The notes under the pieces are model-generated. The model was given only the letters and a program-made list of their open reading frames with translations. It was not told the DNA's origin and made no database searches. Both the position numbers and the translations under genes were made by a program. A stretch of 55,347 nt of DNA from Cupriavidus sp. 2SB. Its GTDB lineage: Bacteria > Pseudomonadota > Gammaproteobacteria > Burkholderiales > Burkholderiaceae. This document shows positions 40,731 through 52,618 of the stretch, in pieces (the stretch's first letter is position 1; every line of letters begins with the position of its first letter). The stretch covers positions 1 through 55,347 of the forward strand of contig NZ_SCMX01000048.1 of NCBI RefSeq assembly GCF_005503625.1, written 5' to 3'.

Positions 40731-43700
40731 TTAAGCATCCCCCAACATCTGCGCCACCGACCCCGCTGTCCCTTCCGCCTTTTCCCCGATCAGCTGCTGC
40801 AGCGTACGCAGCAACTCATCCTCGTTGAACGGCTTGCCCAGGTACACGTTCACGCCGATCTCCGCGGCGTAGCGACGGTGCTTCTCTGCCGTTCGCGACG
40901 TGATCATGACGATGGGCATGTGGTTGGTGTCGTTGTCGGCGCGCACGTTGCGCGTCAGGTCGAAGCCGTCCATATTCGGCATCTCGATGTCGACCAGCAT
41001 GGCATCGGGCATCACTTCCTGCAGTTGCTTCAGCGCATCCACACCATCGCGCGCCAGTACCACCTTGTATCCCGCACGCGTCAACAGACGCTGGCTGGCC
41101 TTGCGCACCGTCAGCGAATCGTCCACCACCATGACTGTTGGCTGGGTCAGCAGACCGGCGACCGGTACCGAGGTATTGGCATCGACCAACTCGGCCACAG
41201 CGCCCATCTGCGGCGGCACCCCCGCCACCAGCAGCGGCACAGCGGGCGATGCCTCGCCGCGTTCGCGTACCCAGCGCTGGGCCAGCACCACCGGGTTGTA
41301 GATCAACACGATCTCGCCATCGCCCAGCGTCGTGGCACCGGCGATACCTTCCAGACGTGCCAGATGGGGGCCGATGTGCTTCACCACCACTTCGCGATTG
41401 CCGATCACGTCGTCCACATGCACGGCCACGCGTTCGGCGCCCGAGCGCACCACCACCACCGGAGAATACTTGCGGCCCGAGCCCATCGCCGCCACTTCTT
41501 CCAGTAGCGCGCCGAAGTAGAAGAACGGTGCTTCCAGTCCGCCGGCAGCAAAGCGGCCCGCGTTGTATGCATCGAGCAGCGGCTTTTCGCGCAACTGGTG
41601 GACCTGGTCGATCATGCCACTCGGGATCGCGTACAGGCGACCACCCAGCGACACCAGCAGCACCTGCGTGATAGCCGTGGTCAGCGGCAGATGCACCGTG
41701 AAGCTCGTGCCGCGTCCTGCCTCGGTAGAGAGCGTAATCCGGCCGCCGAGTGCCACGGTCTCCGAGCGCACGACGTCCATGCCCACGCCGCGTCCCGCCA
41801 GTTCGGACACCGTATCGACGGTGGTGAACCCCGGCGCAAAGATCAGTTCGGTCAGACGCGCCTCGCTGACATCCTCGTCGGCGGCCAGCAGATGTCGCGA
41901 CACCGCGCGCTCGCGAATGCGGCCGAGGTCCAGGCCGCTGCCGTCGTCGAAGAACGTCAGCACGACCTCGTTGCCTTCCTGCTGCACTTCCAGCGTCAGC
42001 GCCCCAGTGGCCGACTTGCCCACCGCGCGACGCGTCTCCGCCGGTTCGATGCCATGTACCACGGCATTGCGGATCAAGTGCTCGATGGGGCCAGCCATGC
42101 GGTCCAGCACCGAGCGGTCGATTTCCACCGTACCGCCCTTGATCAGCAGGCGCACTTCCTTGCCGGTTTCGGTGGCAGACTGGCGTGCCACACGGTACAG
42201 CCGTTCGGCCAGCGCATCGAACTGCACCATGCGCGCCTGCATCAGGCCGCGTTGCAGCCCGCGCGTCAGCCGTGCCTGTGCGGCGAGGTCACCCGAGGCG
42301 CGGTCGAAGCCGCGCTGCAGATTCTGCTCCACGGTTGCCACGTCGTTGACCGACTCGGCCATCATTCGCGTCAGTTCCTGGAAGCGCGTGAAACGGTCAA
42401 ACTCGAGAGGATCGAATTCCTGGTTGTGCTGGGCGTCCGCAATACGCGACGCCATCTGCGTTTCGGCCTGGATTTCGATCTCGCGCAGCTGCATGCGCAG
42501 ACGCGCGACGTTGTCGTTCAGTTCACCAAGATAACTGCGCAGCGCCAGCAGTTCGCTGTCGAGACGGGCACGTGTGGCACCCACTTCGCCGGCATCGTTG
42601 ATCAGCGTATCGAGCGTGCGAGCCTGCACGCGCACCAGCGCGCGCTGGCGTTCGGCATCGGTCGGCAGCGCCACGACGGGCTGGATCGATGGCGGCGCGA
42701 TGACCTGCGTTGGCACCAGCGCCTGCGATGGAGAAGCTGGCTCCGGCGCGGCAGCGACAAGTCCGTTCACCACGTCCGCATCGTCCACCGGCAGCAACTG
42801 GCCGTTCTGCAATGCCTCGACGTGCGCCAGGATGCGGTCGTACCAGGCGTAGAGCTTGCCGAACAAGTCGGGGGTCACGCGCTGGCCGCGCACGCTGGCA
42901 TCCAGCAGCGTTTCCATTTCGTGCGCTGCCTGGCCCAGCGCCATTGCCCCGGCCATGCGGGCGCTGCCCTTGAGCGTGTGCAGCCCGCGCAGGATCAACC
43001 CGCCCTGCTGCAACTCCTCGGGCGAGGCTTCCCACGTCCGCACCAGCTTGCCAAGATCCGGCAAGGCACCCTGCGCTTCTTCGAGGAAGATCTCGACGAG
43101 TGCGGGGTCGAGCGACGAGGCATCGGTCGGCACCTCGGGCAGCGTCTCTGGAACATCGGGCGAGCTGGCCGATACGTGTGCCACGGCAACGGAATCGTGG
43201 CGCGGCGTCGGCATCGTGATCACCACCGCGTCATGGACTTCCGTGACCGGGGTGATGGCAGCCGGAGTCGGCACGATCGGCGGGAGCGACACCACAGGCG
43301 TCAGCTTCACCGGCGGCAACCCGGGCGCGGGCGCTTGCGCCGCATTGTCGATCTCGGGCAGCGGCGACACAGGCGACGGCGGCTGGCTGCCAAACAACTG
43401 CGAGACAGAGCCCTCCTGCCCGGCGGACTGCTCGGGCGGCACCGCCGCACGCGGACGCACCAGCGCGCGTTCGCCAAAATCGTTCAGGTCGCGACACAGC
43501 GACGGATCCGCATCGGGCCAGATGCCGGCAGCGAACTGGTGCAGCATCGCGCGCAGGCTGTCCACGGCCATATCGAGCAGACGGAAGTCGGCCGGATGCA
43601 TCACCACCGGATGACGGCCCAGCAGCAACAGCAGTTGTTCCAGCGCCTCGGCGATATCGCGCACCGGTGTCAGGCCGACTGTCGATGCGCTGCCCTGCAG

Positions 43701-46682
43701 CGTGTGTGCCACGCGCAGCGCGAGTTCGCTCGGGCACGGATGGTTCTCGTGCTTCCACTCGGAGAGATCCGTGGCGAACTGCCGCAGCAGATCGTCGGCT
43801 TCCTGCAAATAGACGTTATAGAGCGCCAGCCCGATGCGAACCGGGCCGATAACCTTGTAGTGGTCGTCCTCGTCGGCCAGCCCACCACCAAGGCGGAACG
43901 GCAGCACGTTGCTGTCGATGTCGGCATTGCCCTCCGGAACGATCGGTTCATCGGGCAGGGCTGGAATCTCGATGGCTTCGGCCTCGGCCAGCAGGGCATC
44001 GAGCGGATCCCCGGCAGAGATGGCATCCACAGCATCGACGGACCTGGATTCCGGCACCGCCTGAACCGAACCCGGCTCGCGCACGCCCTGCGCCGCATCC
44101 ACCAATGCCGCGATATCACGCAGCGTGGACGAATCGTCGCGCAGCGCCAGCGCCCATTCGCGCAGCAGGTCATGCGCCTGGTTCAGCAGCGTCAGCAATG
44201 CCGGCAGCGGAGCGCGACCCTCGGCGATCCACAGGTTCATCAACTGTTCCACAGCCCACGCCGCTTCGCCATACCGATTCAGGCCCACCATGCGGCTGGA
44301 GCCCTTCAAGGTATGGAACGCGCGGCGCAGGCGGCTCAGCGCGTCGGCATCGCCCAGCGCGTCGATGCCACCCGCCATATCGGCAGCGATGTTGCCGAGC
44401 ACTTCCTCGGCCTCGAACAGGAAGATCTCGAGCAGTTCTGCGTCGATGGCCGCCGCATCGACCGGCACGGGTGCCGTCATCGGCAGCGGTGCGGCCGGCG
44501 CAGCTGCAGCAGGTATCGGATCGGCCAGTGCCACAACCAGACGCTCGGCGGCGGAATCGCTGCCGGCCAGCCAGGCGTTCAGTTGCGTCGCCGCCTCGCT
44601 GGCCTGGCGGCGCAGCGTGGCGTTATCGTCGATGGTGGCATGGTCGGCCACAGCCTGCAGTGCGGCGCGCAGCCGCTGAATTTCGGGAGAATCGGCGGCA
44701 GCCGCCACGCGGATCGCATCCATGGCGGCGCTCCGGGCCGCGCCGAGCGTACCCTGCGGCAGACTCTCGTGCTCCGAAGCAATCCATGCCAAGGGATCGT
44801 CCTCCGCATCGGCACCGGCCTTGCGGCCAAATTCGAGCAGGTCCGCGAACGAATGGACCGCGCCCAGCTCGGCCGCGATGTCGGAAAGCTGATCGACGCG
44901 GGCGGTCTCGTGTTCGGTCTCGCGCAGCACGGCCAGCCGCCCCATCACAGAGCGTGCGGCTGCCAGCGCGGCGTCGGCAGGCTCGTCGGCACCTTCGGGC
45001 ATGGCCGTGCTGCCATGGATATTTTCCAGCGTCGCCAGCAACGCCCCGAAAGCCTGGGCGGCGTCATCCAGCGCTTGCGGCGCATCGGCACGCGCCGCAT
45101 TGCGGTCATACGTATCAAGCCACGATTCCCCGCTGTCAAGCTGGGCACGCAACTGGGACACGGCTTCGGCACGTTGCGCCTGGGCGCCAGCCACCTGCAC
45201 CATCTCCGCCAGCCAGTCCGGCGCGGTGGCAGCAGCATCGCCCAAAGCGCCTTCCAGGACCGCGCACTGCTCCGCAAAGATCCGTGCGGCGATGTGGCCG
45301 GACTTGCCATGCACGCGCCACGGCATGGCGAGTGCGCGCGACAGGAACAGCGCCACGCCGGCGCGGCCTAGCGCATCGCCGGCAGGACGCTGTCCTGCAT
45401 ACGCGGCGGCGGCCGTCAGACATTGTTGCAGCGCGGGCTGGGCCAGCGGCATCGCCGCCTCGGCCAGCGAGGCCAGCGCCAGTTCCCAGCCTGACTGATC
45501 GTCACTGGCGGCACGGCCGATGGCAGTGGCCGCGTGCTGAAGGTTGCGGGTATCGATCGGATCGAGCCAGCCGTAGTAACGCTGCTGGAAATCGGCCCGC
45601 GCCACCGCGTGCGCTGCATCCACACGGAAGGCCTGGAGCGAGCGCGTGATGTCCGCACGCAGCACGCCGATGGACGCCTGCGTCGCAGGCGGCGTCGTAG
45701 CAGGATCACCATCGGGTGTCAGGCCGGTATTGACGAGGAAGAACACCGCATCGTTGAGCAGAGCCTGCGGCACGCGAACCTGGCCTTGCAGGTACTGGCG
45801 CACCAACAGGTGCACGCGCGCGGCAAATCGCTTGGCGAGCAGGTCCGACGGCAGCAGGCCATGCGCCAGGGCCCGGAACACCATGGCCAGCGTGTGCCAG
45901 ATGCCACGATCGGGCGTATCGGTCGTGCGGCGGGCGTCCTGTTCGTGATGGCGTACTTCGTCGAGTGCCGCCTGCAGCGGCAGCCACGCTTCACGCAGCA
46001 GCGAAGCGTCCGTGCATGGGGTAGGCAGCCGAAGCGCCTTGAGCAGCGCGGCTTCGAAACGCTGGCGCGCACGCGTGACCGCCGACGCCGAAAGCGTGGG
46101 CAGCACGATGCCGGGCAGCATCTGCAACTCTTCGCCCCAGAGGTCGGCCGGATGGATGCGCTCTTCCTTTATCAAGGACAGCGCGGCGGCATAGGGCTGG
46201 AACAGGCGCAACGGATCTTCCGCGTCGCCGGCCATCAGGTCGTCCACATATTCCGCCAGTGCCTGCACGCCTGTGCGAAACACCGCCAGTGTGCCGGCAT
46301 CGGCAGGCACGGCACTCGTATCGACCGCTTCCAGCAACCGGCGCAGCGCCTGGCAATAGGCATCCACGCCGCGCAGGCCGACGATATGCACCGCGCCAGC
46401 GGCCTGATGCAATTGCTGGCCCGCCAGGCGCAGCGAGGTGGTGTCGCGCGCGCCCAGCGCCTCGGGCGTCTGGCGGATCTCGTCGACATAGTGGCCCAAC
46501 TCGGCCGCTGCATCGTCGAGCGCCGTGCGCAGGCTCGGCGCCAGCCAGGCCAGCACGGAAAGGTCGCGCAGCGGCGCGGCCGGCGGAGCCGCCGGGATCA
46601 GTGGCTCATGCTCGGCGGCTACGGGCGGTTGCGAAGCGGCCGGATCGGCCACGTCGCTGGTAACTGTTGAATGCAAGGACAT
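40731..46682 (-). CDS. pilL: Hybrid chemosensory histidine kinase PilL/ChpA
   Basis: This 1983-residue CheA-type kinase belongs to the type IV pilus chemosensory system. After an N-terminal FimL-like part with a weak Hpt-like stretch (His92), three clear Hpt sites carry HTLKGSS (His790), HTLQGSA (His993) and HTLKGSA (His1235). The kinase core has the N-box HLIRNAVVHGIE, the G1 motif DDGSGLDLG and AGRGVGMDVV, then a CheW domain (about 1670-1820). A receiver domain starts at 1849, with phospho-acceptor Asp1898 in MLVDIEMPNMDGF. P. aeruginosa ChpA has more Hpt-like sites. It is last in the pilGHIJL run. Confidence 0.93.
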   Translation of the reverse strand: MSLHSTVTSDVADPAASQPPVAAEHEPLIPAAPPAAPLRDLSVLAWLAPSLRTALDDAAAELGHYVDEIRQTPEALGARDTTSLRLAGQQLHQAAGAVHIVGLRGVDAYCQALRRLLEAVDTSAVPADAGTLAVFRTGVQALAEYVDDLMAGDAEDPLRLFQPYAAALSLIKEERIHPADLWGEELQMLPGIVLPTLSASAVTRARQRFEAALLKALRLPTPCTDASLLREAWLPLQAALDEVRHHEQDARRTTDTPDRGIWHTLAMVFRALAHGLLPSDLLAKRFAARVHLLVRQYLQGQVRVPQALLNDAVFFLVNTGLTPDGDPATTPPATQASIGVLRADITRSLQAFRVDAAHAVARADFQQRYYGWLDPIDTRNLQHAATAIGRAASDDQSGWELALASLAEAAMPLAQPALQQCLTAAAAYAGQRPAGDALGRAGVALFLSRALAMPWRVHGKSGHIAARIFAEQCAVLEGALGDAAATAPDWLAEMVQVAGAQAQRAEAVSQLRAQLDSGESWLDTYDRNAARADAPQALDDAAQAFGALLATLENIHGSTAMPEGADEPADAALAAARSVMGRLAVLRETEHETARVDQLSDIAAELGAVHSFADLLEFGRKAGADAEDDPLAWIASEHESLPQGTLGAARSAAMDAIRVAAAADSPEIQRLRAALQAVADHATIDDNATLRRQASEAATQLNAWLAGSDSAAERLVVALADPIPAAAAPAAPLPMTAPVPVDAAAIDAELLEIFLFEAEEVLGNIAADMAGGIDALGDADALSRLRRAFHTLKGSSRMVGLNRYGEAAWAVEQLMNLWIAEGRAPLPALLTLLNQAHDLLREWALALRDDSSTLRDIAALVDAAQGVREPGSVQAVPESRSVDAVDAISAGDPLDALLAEAEAIEIPALPDEPIVPEGNADIDSNVLPFRLGGGLADEDDHYKVIGPVRIGLALYNVYLQEADDLLRQFATDLSEWKHENHPCPSELALRVAHTLQGSASTVGLTPVRDIAEALEQLLLLLGRHPVVMHPADFRLLDMAVDSLRAMLHQFAAGIWPDADPSLCRDLNDFGERALVRPRAAVPPEQSAGQEGSVSQLFGSQPPSPVSPLPEIDNAAQAPAPGLPPVKLTPVVSLPPIVPTPAAITPVTEVHDAVVITMPTPRHDSVAVAHVSASSPDVPETLPEVPTDASSLDPALVEIFLEEAQGALPDLGKLVRTWEASPEELQQGGLILRGLHTLKGSARMAGAMALGQAAHEMETLLDASVRGQRVTPDLFGKLYAWYDRILAHVEALQNGQLLPVDDADVVNGLVAAAPEPASPSQALVPTQVIAPPSIQPVVALPTDAERQRALVRVQARTLDTLINDAGEVGATRARLDSELLALRSYLGELNDNVARLRMQLREIEIQAETQMASRIADAQHNQEFDPLEFDRFTRFQELTRMMAESVNDVATVEQNLQRGFDRASGDLAAQARLTRGLQRGLMQARMVQFDALAERLYRVARQSATETGKEVRLLIKGGTVEIDRSVLDRMAGPIEHLIRNAVVHGIEPAETRRAVGKSATGALTLEVQQEGNEVVLTFFDDGSGLDLGRIRERAVSRHLLAADEDVSEARLTELIFAPGFTTVDTVSELAGRGVGMDVVRSETVALGGRITLSTEAGRGTSFTVHLPLTTAITQVLLVSLGGRLYAIPSGMIDQVHQLREKPLLDAYNAGRFAAGGLEAPFFYFGALLEEVAAMGSGRKYSPVVVVRSGAERVAVHVDDVIGNREVVVKHIGPHLARLEGIAGATTLGDGEIVLIYNPVVLAQRWVRERGEASPAVPLLVAGVPPQMGAVAELVDANTSVPVAGLLTQPTVMVVDDSLTVRKASQRLLTRAGYKVVLARDGVDALKQLQEVMPDAMLVDIEMPNMDGFDLTRNVRADNDTNHMPIVMITSRTAEKHRRYAAEIGVNVYLGKPFNEDELLRTLQQLIGEKAEGTAGSVAQMLGDA

Positions 46683-46720
46683 GACGAGTTCCGGTGTGCC
46701 CGTTAGGTAACGGGCCCGCC

Positions 46721-48925
46721 TCAGGCGATCTTGAATCGCAATACCGAGTTACGGAGTTCTTCGGTCAGCGCCGTCAGCTGGCGCACCGAGGTAGCGGTCT
46801 GGCGCGTACCGGCCGTCGTCTGGGCCGTGACCTCCAGGATGCCTTCGATGTGGTGCGCCACGTTGGTGGCCAGACCGGCCTCGTGCGACGTGGTCTGCGA
46901 GATCTGCTCGATCAGCTCGGCCAACTGGCGCGACACGCGGCCAATCTCCACCAGTGCGGCACCGGCGTTGTCCGAGAGGCGTGCCCCTTCGACCACGCCG
47001 GCCGTGCTCTGCTCCATGGCGTGGACCGCGTCCTGCGTATCGGTCTGAATCGTGCGGATCAGGGCGCCAATCTGTTTGGTAGCTTCGCCCGAACGTTCAG
47101 CCAGGCGCTGCACTTCTTCGGCCACCACCGAGAACCCGCGACCCGCTTCACCCGCGGACGCCGCCTGGATGGCAGCGTTCAGTGCCAGCACGTTGGTCTG
47201 CTCGGTAATGTCCGAAATCAGTTCGACGATTTCACCGATCTCCTGCGACGATTCGCCCAGCCGCTTGATCCGCTTCGAGGTTTCCTGGATCTGCTCGCGG
47301 ATGCCGTTCATACCCGCGATGGCGTTCTGCACCGCGTTCTGGCCCTGTTCGGCAGCGGCCAGCGAGGCGCGCGCCACATTCGCCGATTCGGCTGCGCCGC
47401 GCGACACCTGCGTGATGCGGTCCGCCATCTCCACGACCGATTCGCCGGTCTGGCGAATCTGGCGCGTCTGTTCCTCGGTCGTCGCGGCCAGTTGGACCGA
47501 GGTCTCCTGCACCTGCGACGAAGCGGTCTGCACTTCCCCGGCGGTCTGCTGCACGCGGCCCACCAGTTCCTTCAGTTCTTCCACCGTGTAGTTCACCGAG
47601 TCGGCAATGGCGCCGGTGATGTCTTCGGTCACCGTGGCCTGGCGTGTCAGGTCGCCGTCGGCGATGTCCTGCAGTTCGTTCATCAGTTGCAGAATGGCCT
47701 TCTGGGTGGTGTCGTTGTTGCGCTTTTCGTCGAGACGACGGGCTTCGGCCTCGCGTTCGCGCGCCTCGGCTTCCAGTGTACGGACGCGCGAATCGCGCAG
47801 GTACAGCGCCGCCAGCCCGGCCAGGCACAGCAGCGTGGCCACCGCGGAGGCGATCATCGCGCCCAGCGTCCACGGTCGGAACCGCGCGCCCTCGGCATAC
47901 GTGGTCTGCAGTTGCGACAGTTCGCCGCGCAGGGCTTCGTTGTCGTTGAAGATTTGCTGCTGCGCGCGCTTGGCTGCAATCAGGCCCGGCAGGTTTTGCA
48001 GGATGGTCTGCGTGGTCTTCTGCACCGCCTCGAATCGCTCCGAAAGCTGCTTCAGGTACGTGCGCGTCTCGGCATCGTTGGCCGGCGACAGGCGCAGCGC
48101 CTCGGAGCCGTTGGTCAGGCCGTCCAGCGTTTCGCGGAAGGTGTTGGTGTCCTTGCCCAGCAGGAACGCCGTCTCCGGGTTCACGCCTTCGCCGGAAAGG
48201 AACTCGTTCAGGTTCTTGCCCAGGCGCTGCGTCAGCATCACAAGCTGCGCGGACGCAGCCACCTCGCGGGTATTCGAGCCCGCCTGGAGCTTGATCGCCG
48301 CCACCTGCTCGGCGGCTTCGAGCAGTTCGGGGTTCGATGCATTGAAGATCTGCAGCGTCTGGCCGATCGTGGTCAGGATGGGCTGCTGGGCCAGCACGTC
48401 GGCCGCGCTCTTTTCGGAGCGCTTCCACGACGTCTGCGCTTTATCGAGCAGCGGCACGGCCTCGCCCGTTGTCGCGCGCACGTGCATCTCGTCGCTGCCG
48501 TTCTGCAGCGCGAGCAAGTCGGCCGTCATCTGCTCCTTCGACTGGCGCAGCTGCGTGAATGCCTGCGCGTTACCGAGCAATGCCACCGGCACCGCCTTGC
48601 CCAGACGCTGCGAATGCATCAGCATGTTGCCGGTGATTTCGATCTGCGCCGCGCCGTTGGTAGCCTGCCGGTTATCAAGATAGACCGAGGCCAGCAGGGC
48701 CAGCAGCGACACCACCACGCCCGCCGTCAGCGCACGCTGTTGCGACGCGAACGGCATGTTGGTCAGCCAGCCCGACATCTGCCCGGCCGGACTCTGGCCC
48801 AGACCACCCGTCTTGCTGGCCGCCTTGGCGAATACCGAAGTGTGCGGCGCGTCGGCATTCGCCGAGCCACCGGCCCCACCAGCGGCCGAGGTGCGGCGAC
48901 CCAGGCTGATCTTCTTGATAACCAT
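46721..48925 (-). CDS. pilJ: Methyl-accepting chemotaxis protein PilJ
   Basis: This 734-residue receptor of the pilus chemosensory array has two membrane segments (about 64-84 and 370-392) around a periplasmic region. That region contains the two PilJ-type helices ([40 protein letters not shown]). The cytoplasmic part is a long coiled coil with the hairpin tip [20 protein letters not shown]. The ATG at 48925 follows AGAGGG; the frame is open to 49102. pilI ends 61 bases upstream. Confidence 0.95.
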   Translation of the reverse strand: MVIKKISLGRRTSAAGGAGGSANADAPHTSVFAKAASKTGGLGQSPAGQMSGWLTNMPFASQQRALTAGVVVSLLALLASVYLDNRQATNGAAQIEITGNMLMHSQRLGKAVPVALLGNAQAFTQLRQSKEQMTADLLALQNGSDEMHVRATTGEAVPLLDKAQTSWKRSEKSAADVLAQQPILTTIGQTLQIFNASNPELLEAAEQVAAIKLQAGSNTREVAASAQLVMLTQRLGKNLNEFLSGEGVNPETAFLLGKDTNTFRETLDGLTNGSEALRLSPANDAETRTYLKQLSERFEAVQKTTQTILQNLPGLIAAKRAQQQIFNDNEALRGELSQLQTTYAEGARFRPWTLGAMIASAVATLLCLAGLAALYLRDSRVRTLEAEAREREAEARRLDEKRNNDTTQKAILQLMNELQDIADGDLTRQATVTEDITGAIADSVNYTVEELKELVGRVQQTAGEVQTASSQVQETSVQLAATTEEQTRQIRQTGESVVEMADRITQVSRGAAESANVARASLAAAEQGQNAVQNAIAGMNGIREQIQETSKRIKRLGESSQEIGEIVELISDITEQTNVLALNAAIQAASAGEAGRGFSVVAEEVQRLAERSGEATKQIGALIRTIQTDTQDAVHAMEQSTAGVVEGARLSDNAGAALVEIGRVSRQLAELIEQISQTTSHEAGLATNVAHHIEGILEVTAQTTAGTRQTATSVRQLTALTEELRNSVLRFKIA

Positions 48926-48986
48926 AGCAACCCTCTGTTCGTTTTCTTGCGTTATTCGATTGTTCTTGGTGTGTCCGCCCGGCCGG

Positions 48987-49532
48987 TCAGGCCGCGCTGC
49001 GGCCCACCTGGAGAAAGGCGGGTGCGTCGAGCAACCGGCCGATGTCCAGTACCCGCCAGTCGCGCCCGTCGCGATCCACCAGCGGCGCGCCGTGCCAGGC
49101 ATCGCCCTCGGGGGACTGCGCGGACGGCGTCAGGTCCACCGCGTGGCGCAGGCCCACCACGCGTGTGGCGATGATCCCGCAGGCCCGTTCCACGTGCCGC
49201 GACAACACCACGATCTTGCTGCCGGGCTGCACTGGCGTCGGACCCTCGCCGCCAAACAGGCTGAAATCGATCACGCCAAGCAGGTTGCCCCGCGCGTTGA
49301 CCAGGCCGCGATACCACGGCTGGGTCAGCGGCACGGGCGCTGGCGCGCGCATCTCCAGCACTTCGCCGGTTTCGGTCAGCGGCAGCAGCCAGTGGCGTTG
49401 CCCCACCAGCACGCCGAGGTAGCTGTCCACGGCCGGCATGCTGCGCGCCTCGCGCAGGCGTCGGGCCAGCATGGCCTGGTAGTCATGCAGTCGGGTCTGT
49501 CGGGCTCGGATGTCCTGGCGCGGCGCATTCAT
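48987..49532 (-). CDS. pilI: CheW-like adaptor PilI
   Basis: This 181-residue protein has a CheW domain (about 35-175) that links the receptor PilJ to the kinase PilL. Typical pieces are [34 protein letters not shown] and GSKIVVLSR. The N-terminal 30 residues are Arg-rich and helical. The gene lies between pilH and pilJ in the expected order. Confidence 0.92.
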   Translation of the reverse strand: MNAPRQDIRARQTRLHDYQAMLARRLREARSMPAVDSYLGVLVGQRHWLLPLTETGEVLEMRAPAPVPLTQPWYRGLVNARGNLLGVIDFSLFGGEGPTPVQPGSKIVVLSRHVERACGIIATRVVGLRHAVDLTPSAQSPEGDAWHGAPLVDRDGRDWRVLDIGRLLDAPAFLQVGRSAA

Positions 49533-49623
49533 GATCGGGGTCCCGGTGAAGCGGGTCGTGAGGCAAGGGCTGGCCGGAAGCCAGCAATAAAGCCCGAGAG
49601 CGGCTCGGGCTCGTGGCTCGGGC

Positions 49624-49992
49624 TCAGTGGGTCAGCGCGGCGATCTTCGTCAGCAGTTCTTCGCCATCCACGGGCTTGACGATGTAGTCCGACGCGCCCT
49701 GTCGCATGCCCCAGATGCGGTCCGTCTCCAGGCCCTTGCTGGTGCACATGATGACGGGGATGTCCTTGAAGCGGTCGTCGCGCTTGATGGCGCGCGTGGT
49801 CTGGTAGCCGTTCTGGCCGGGCATCACCACGTCCATCAGGATCAGGTCGAAGGTGTCCGCTTCCAGCCGGGCCAGGGCCTGGTCGCTGTTGCCAGCTACC
49901 GAAACCTTGAAGCCCTTCTTGCCGAGCAGGTCGGACATGAACAGGGCTTCGGTAGGCGAATCGTCGACGATGAGGATTTTGCTGATGGTCAT
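49624..49992 (-). CDS. pilH: Response regulator PilH
   Basis: This 122-residue stand-alone receiver has acidic pair Asp10/Asp11, phospho-acceptor Asp54 (LILMDVVMPG) and the conserved Lys in YIVKPVDGEEL. There is no output domain. PilH is known to act as a phosphate sink or modulator of pilus retraction. The ATG at 49992 gives MTISKILIVDD. Confidence 0.94.
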   Translation of the reverse strand: MTISKILIVDDSPTEALFMSDLLGKKGFKVSVAGNSDQALARLEADTFDLILMDVVMPGQNGYQTTRAIKRDDRFKDIPVIMCTSKGLETDRIWGMRQGASDYIVKPVDGEELLTKIAALTH

Positions 49993-50023
49993 TGTTGTAT
50001 TCCTGAATGCTGCGGCGGCAGGA

Positions 50024-50518
50024 TCATGCCGCCTCGGCCGCGCCCTCTTCCGCCACGCAGCCGCCCAGGCAGGTTTGCACCGCCTCCAGCAGGGCTTCGC
50101 GGGAAAATGGCTTGGCAAGATGGTTATGGGCGCCCACGAGCCGCCCGCGCGATCGGTCGAACACGCCATCGCGGGACGACAGCATGATCACGGGGATGGC
50201 GTGGAAGCGCGGGCTTTTCTTGATGAGGGAGCAGGTCTGGTAGCCGTCGAGACGCGGCATGAGGATGTCGCAGAAGATGACGTCCGGGCGCAGGTCGCCA
50301 ACCTTGGCGAGCGCCTCGAAGCCGTCCTCGGCCAGCATGACCCGGAAGCCTGCCTGCGTCAGGAAGATTTCCGCGGTGCGGCGGATGGTGCTGGAGTCGT
50401 CGATCACGAGCACCTTCGTGGCGGCCTTGCGTGGCGCGCCGGTGTCGCTGACGCCGGCCATGCCGCCGCCATCGACCCCATCGACAGACGTGTCTTGTTC
50501 AGTAGGATTGACCCGCAT
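50024..50518 (-). CDS. pilG: Response regulator PilG
   Basis: This 164-residue single receiver protein has an unstructured N-terminal extension (about 33 residues). Asp40/Asp41 form the acidic pocket, Asp84 (IFCDILMPRLDG) is the phospho-acceptor, and the conserved Lys is in NHLAKPFSREALL. PilG promotes pilus extension in related systems. I use the ATG at 50518; an internal ATG at 50461 would shorten the tail by 19 residues. It is the first gene of the cluster. Confidence 0.92.
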   Translation of the reverse strand: MRVNPTEQDTSVDGVDGGGMAGVSDTGAPRKAATKVLVIDDSSTIRRTAEIFLTQAGFRVMLAEDGFEALAKVGDLRPDVIFCDILMPRLDGYQTCSLIKKSPRFHAIPVIMLSSRDGVFDRSRGRLVGAHNHLAKPFSREALLEAVQTCLGGCVAEEGAAEAA

Positions 50519-50806
50519 CTTGTTCCCGCGGCCAACTGCCTGAAATTGCGACAGGCGTCGGCATTCACTTGAGAACTTCCGCACGGCAATGCGCAATGCA
50601 CGCGCCGGCGGCCCCCGATTACCGTATTCCCAATCAAAATCCCGGTAGCCCTGACAAGGCTTGCCGGTGGCGGCGCGTACCCGAACGCGCTGCCGACACT
50701 GCAATGTTTTCGATGTTCTTTTACTGCAAGCCACGCCCGGTGCCAGATGGCCGGACGTATGCTCAGTTTTGCCGCAGAGTGTGACGATTCAAGGTGGGGC
50801 CGTCAA

Positions 50807-50829
50807 TCCGGACACTCCGGACATTCCGG
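50807..50829. repeat. Short tandem repeat TCCGGACAY
   Basis: TCCGGACAC, TCCGGACAT and TCCGG follow without gaps. Each junction also forms CCGGA-N3-TCCGG, so it could be a double dimer-binding site. It is about 290 bases upstream of pilG and about 50 bases after the rubredoxin gene. Confidence 0.4.
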
Positions 50830-50840
50830 CGCCACCTGCC

Positions 50841-50867
50841 GTTCTGTCGCTTCGGCGCGACGAACAG
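50841..50867 (-). terminator. Hairpin after rubredoxin gene
   Basis: GTCGC and GCGAC (50846-50861) with flanking TTC/GAA pairs form a hairpin with one bulge, 14 bases after the rubredoxin stop on the minus strand. There is no T tract, so termination is uncertain. Confidence 0.35.
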
Positions 50868-50880
50868 TAGAAGGTTTGCG

Positions 50881-51051
50881 TCAGATCGCAACCATCTCGA
50901 AATCTTCCTTGCGTGCCCCGCATTCCGGGCAGGTCCAGTTGATGGGCACGTCTTCCCATTTGGTCCCCGGGGCGATGCCATCTTCCGGCGCGCCGGCAGC
51001 CTCGTCGTAAATCCAGCCGCAGATCAGGCACATCCAAGTCTTGTATTCCAT
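50881..51051 (-). CDS. Rubredoxin
   Basis: This 56-residue iron protein has the two CxxC iron sites, CLICG (Cys8/Cys11) and CPECG (Cys41/Cys44), with the family pattern WIYDEAAGAPEDGIAPGTKW between them. It carries single electrons. Its partner is unknown here; in other Burkholderiales rubredoxin is often found next to hemL. The ATG at 51051 gives the normal length; the frame is open to 51123. Confidence 0.95.
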   Translation of the reverse strand: MEYKTWMCLICGWIYDEAAGAPEDGIAPGTKWEDVPINWTCPECGARKEDFEMVAI

Positions 51052-51304
51052 ATATGCAGGCGCTTGCCACTCTCCATTAAAATCCAGCGCATGATGGTAC
51101 CCAATCAGCGCCGATGACGCCACCCATGAAACCGCGTAGTTGGCCCGATATCGCCGCGTTCGCGCAATTTAGCGGGGAGATGCCGTTCGAACGGCACCCT
51201 TTTGGATCCGATTTGCTGGATTTCCGGCCAGTTGGCCCCGCCGCATGCGCCCCTGTCACCGCCGGACGCCCGTCTATCCTCTGAATTTTCCCGAACCGAT
51301 TCCC

Positions 51305-52597
<1,293 letters not shown>

Positions 52598-52618
52598 GCC
52601 CACCTCCCAACGTTATGC

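Larger units (their letters stand above)
50519..50880. other. Gene-free region upstream of the pil cluster
   Basis: I see no gene in these 362 bases; short open frames on both strands lack ribosome sites and family resemblance. The region should contain the pilG promoter on the minus strand. It also holds a 9-bp tandem repeat and a hairpin, listed separately. Confidence 0.5.

Noticed and set aside
41598..45371. A 1257-codon plus-strand frame opposite pilL
   Set aside because: It is a GC-skew shadow of pilL with His/Gln/Arg-rich low-complexity sequence and no ribosome site.
51126..51284. A 52-codon frame between rubredoxin and hemL, considered as a remnant of thiD
   Set aside because: The sequence has no resemblance to ThiD motifs and ends before hemL; the region is more likely promoter DNA.
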